Positions 13,122 through 13,810 of a DNA stretch of 13,810 nt are shown in pieces; position 1 is the first letter of the stretch; each line of letters opens with the position of its first letter. Under the pieces are notes generated by a model. The model was not told where the DNA came from and made no database searches. It saw only the letters and a list, made by a program, of their open reading frames with translations. The stretch comes from Acidimicrobiia bacterium (GTDB lineage: Bacteria; Actinomycetota; Acidimicrobiia; Spongiisociales; UBA5794): NCBI GenBank assembly GCA_030599515.1, contig JAUVNV010000036.1, forward strand, positions 1 through 13,810, in the 5' to 3' direction. The position numbers and the translations under genes were made by a program.

Positions 13122-13556
13122 ATGCAACGGATGGTTTCAGGCATTCTCGATGACAAAGGAACGGCTGTGTGGTCGGTTGGACCCGAGAACACCGTCTTCG
13201 ATGCGCTCGAGCTGATGGCGGATCACAACATCGGGGCGCTCTTGGTGCTCGACGGCGACGACCTGGTCGGAATCCTGTCAGAACGCGACTATGCAAGGAA
13301 AGTGATACTCCTCGAGCGCGGTTCGAAGAAGACCCGTGTCTCGGAGATCATGACGACCGAGATCCGAACGGTCGGTTCGGCGTCAACCGTCGCCGAGTGC
13401 ATGGAATTGATGACCGAGCATCGGATCCGACACCTCCCGGTCCTAGATGACGATGGCCGGCTCGCAGGGTTGATCTCGATCGGCGACGTGGTGAAGGCGA
13501 TGATCGCCCAGCAGCGTGACATGATCACCCAACTCGAACGCTACATCACCACCTGA
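13122..13556 (+). CDS. Small tandem CBS-domain protein
   Basis: A 144-aa protein made only of two CBS domains, so one Bateman module that would bind adenine nucleotides (AMP, ATP or SAM-like ligands) as a sensor. CBS1 (about 10-66) shows TVFDALELMADHNIGALLVL (24-43) and LVGILSERDYARKV (48-61). CBS2 (about 75-130) shows MTTEIRTVGSASTVAECMEL (77-96) and HRIRHLPVLDDDGRLAGLIS (100-119), followed by IGDVVKAM (119-126). The C-terminal tail (QQRDMITQLERYITT) is probably helical. Free-standing proteins of this kind are common in actinobacteria and mostly uncharacterised. ATG 13122 has AAGGAG 5 nt upstream. There is no adjacent partner enzyme that shows what it controls. Confidence 0.92.
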   Translation: MQRMVSGILDDKGTAVWSVGPENTVFDALELMADHNIGALLVLDGDDLVGILSERDYARKVILLERGSKKTRVSEIMTTEIRTVGSASTVAECMELMTEHRIRHLPVLDDDGRLAGLISIGDVVKAMIAQQRDMITQLERYITT

Positions 13557-13581
13557 GATCCGATACCCAAGCAGGGTTCTC

Positions 13582-13611
13582 GGCGTCCTAATTGGCGTCC
13601 TATTTGGCGCC
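13582..13611. repeat. 12-bp direct repeat upstream of the acetyltransferase gene
   Basis: GGCGTCCTAATT (13582-13593) and GGCGTCCTATTT (13594-13605) are tandem copies differing at one base, followed by GGCGCC. They lie about 35-60 bp ahead of the acetyltransferase start, in the region expected for a promoter or operator. No function can be assigned from sequence alone. Confidence 0.5.
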
Positions 13612-13633
13612 GTGAGCTCGCGGTATGGGGAGG

Positions 13634-13639
13634 TACGCT
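13634..13639 (+). promoter_or_regulatory. Putative -10 box of the acetyltransferase gene
   Basis: TACGCT ends 6 nt before the GTG at 13646, the same geometry as CATAAT at hflX, which would give a leaderless transcript. A GGGGAGG at 13627-13633 could instead be a ribosome site, but at 12 nt it is rather far. The identical GGTACGCTG sequence occurs upstream of the DeoR/NosL-like regulator (4052-4060). Confidence 0.4.
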
Positions 13640-13645
13640 GCCAGC

Positions 13646-13810
13646 GTGGACGTTCTCAACCGACCTGCACACATAGGTGATCTCGAACGGATCAACGAGA
13701 TCTACAACACCACGATCGTCGGCTCGCACGTCTCATTCGACCTGGAGCTGTGGGATCTCGAGCGGCGGTTACTCTGGTGGGAGCGGTACGACGCTGAGGG
13801 TCGGTTCCGA
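13646..13810 (+). CDS. GNAT-family N-acetyltransferase, phosphinothricin acetyltransferase-like (5' part only)
   Basis: Only the first 55 codons are inside the window; the frame is open to the right edge. The translation begins VDVLNRPAHIGDLERINEIY and continues NTTIVGSHVSFD, then E-L-W and ERRLLWWERYDAEGRF. This matches the first strand-helix region of Pat/Bar-type GNAT proteins (the I..IYN..V..S..TFD pattern). Those enzymes acetylate small amines such as phosphinothricin or methionine sulfoximine. The acetyl-CoA-binding motif lies beyond the edge, so substrate and completeness cannot be judged. GTG 13646 was chosen because the family's first strand starts right after it. Confidence 0.75.
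   Translation, partial: MDVLNRPAHIGDLERINEIYNTTIVGSHVSFDLELWDLERRLLWWERYDAEGRFR

Overview
The window looks like chromosomal DNA from a high-GC Gram-positive bacterium of the Actinomycetota. A deep lineage such as Acidimicrobiia is an inference, not shown. The pointers are high G+C, many GTG/TTG starts, several genes with no Shine-Dalgarno site but a TANNNT-like hexamer 6-9 nt before the start codon (leaderless style), lipoproteins with Thr/Ala-rich linkers, and exported haem proteins carrying lipoboxes. There are no tRNA, rRNA or CRISPR sequences. The densely coding parts are ordinary housekeeping genes, while the gaps between genes are not ordinary.

Left part (1-3960). A 7-bp tandem array (CCGACAA)n enters from the left edge and ends just after the stop of gpsA (glycerol-3-phosphate dehydrogenase, minus strand). 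Divergent from gpsA is a PIN-PhoH ATPase gene (plus strand). It converges on hflX (ribosome-associated GTPase, minus strand), which seems to be transcribed as a leaderless mRNA.

Central accessory cluster (4101-7480, plus strand). Four genes follow each other: a DeoR-type helix-turn-helix fused to a Cys-rich NosL-like domain, a lipoprotein with a DsrE domain, a PCu(A)C-type copper-binding lipoprotein, and a di-haem MauG/cytochrome c peroxidase-like lipoprotein. Taken together they suggest a copper- or redox-responsive extracytoplasmic system controlled by a cytosolic metal- or thiol-sensing regulator. This is the best candidate here for an undescribed system. A 161-bp near-palindromic MITE-like element lies exactly in the stop codon of the DsrE gene. 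Removing it restores a TAA stop three bases before the next start codon, so the element appears to have split an originally tight operon.

Right part (7481-13018). A heptamer-phased, hairpin-rich intergenic region leads to a putative promoter and leader, then a branched-chain amino acid-type ABC substrate-binding protein (plus strand) held by an uncleaved membrane anchor instead of a lipid. It ends at a strong hairpin terminator facing the convergent livH-livM-livG-livF operon (minus strand, overlapping genes). The LivH permease carries an extra signal peptide and beta-sandwich domain ahead of its membrane core. Divergent from livH are a small two-CBS-domain protein and the start of a GNAT acetyltransferase that runs off the right edge.

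A thread across the left half is that nearly every non-coding gap carries degenerate 7-bp tandem repeats of different sequence families (CCGACAA, TACGGGC, GCGACAG, TGCTGTC, CACAAGC/GCTTGGA, ACGGNNN).
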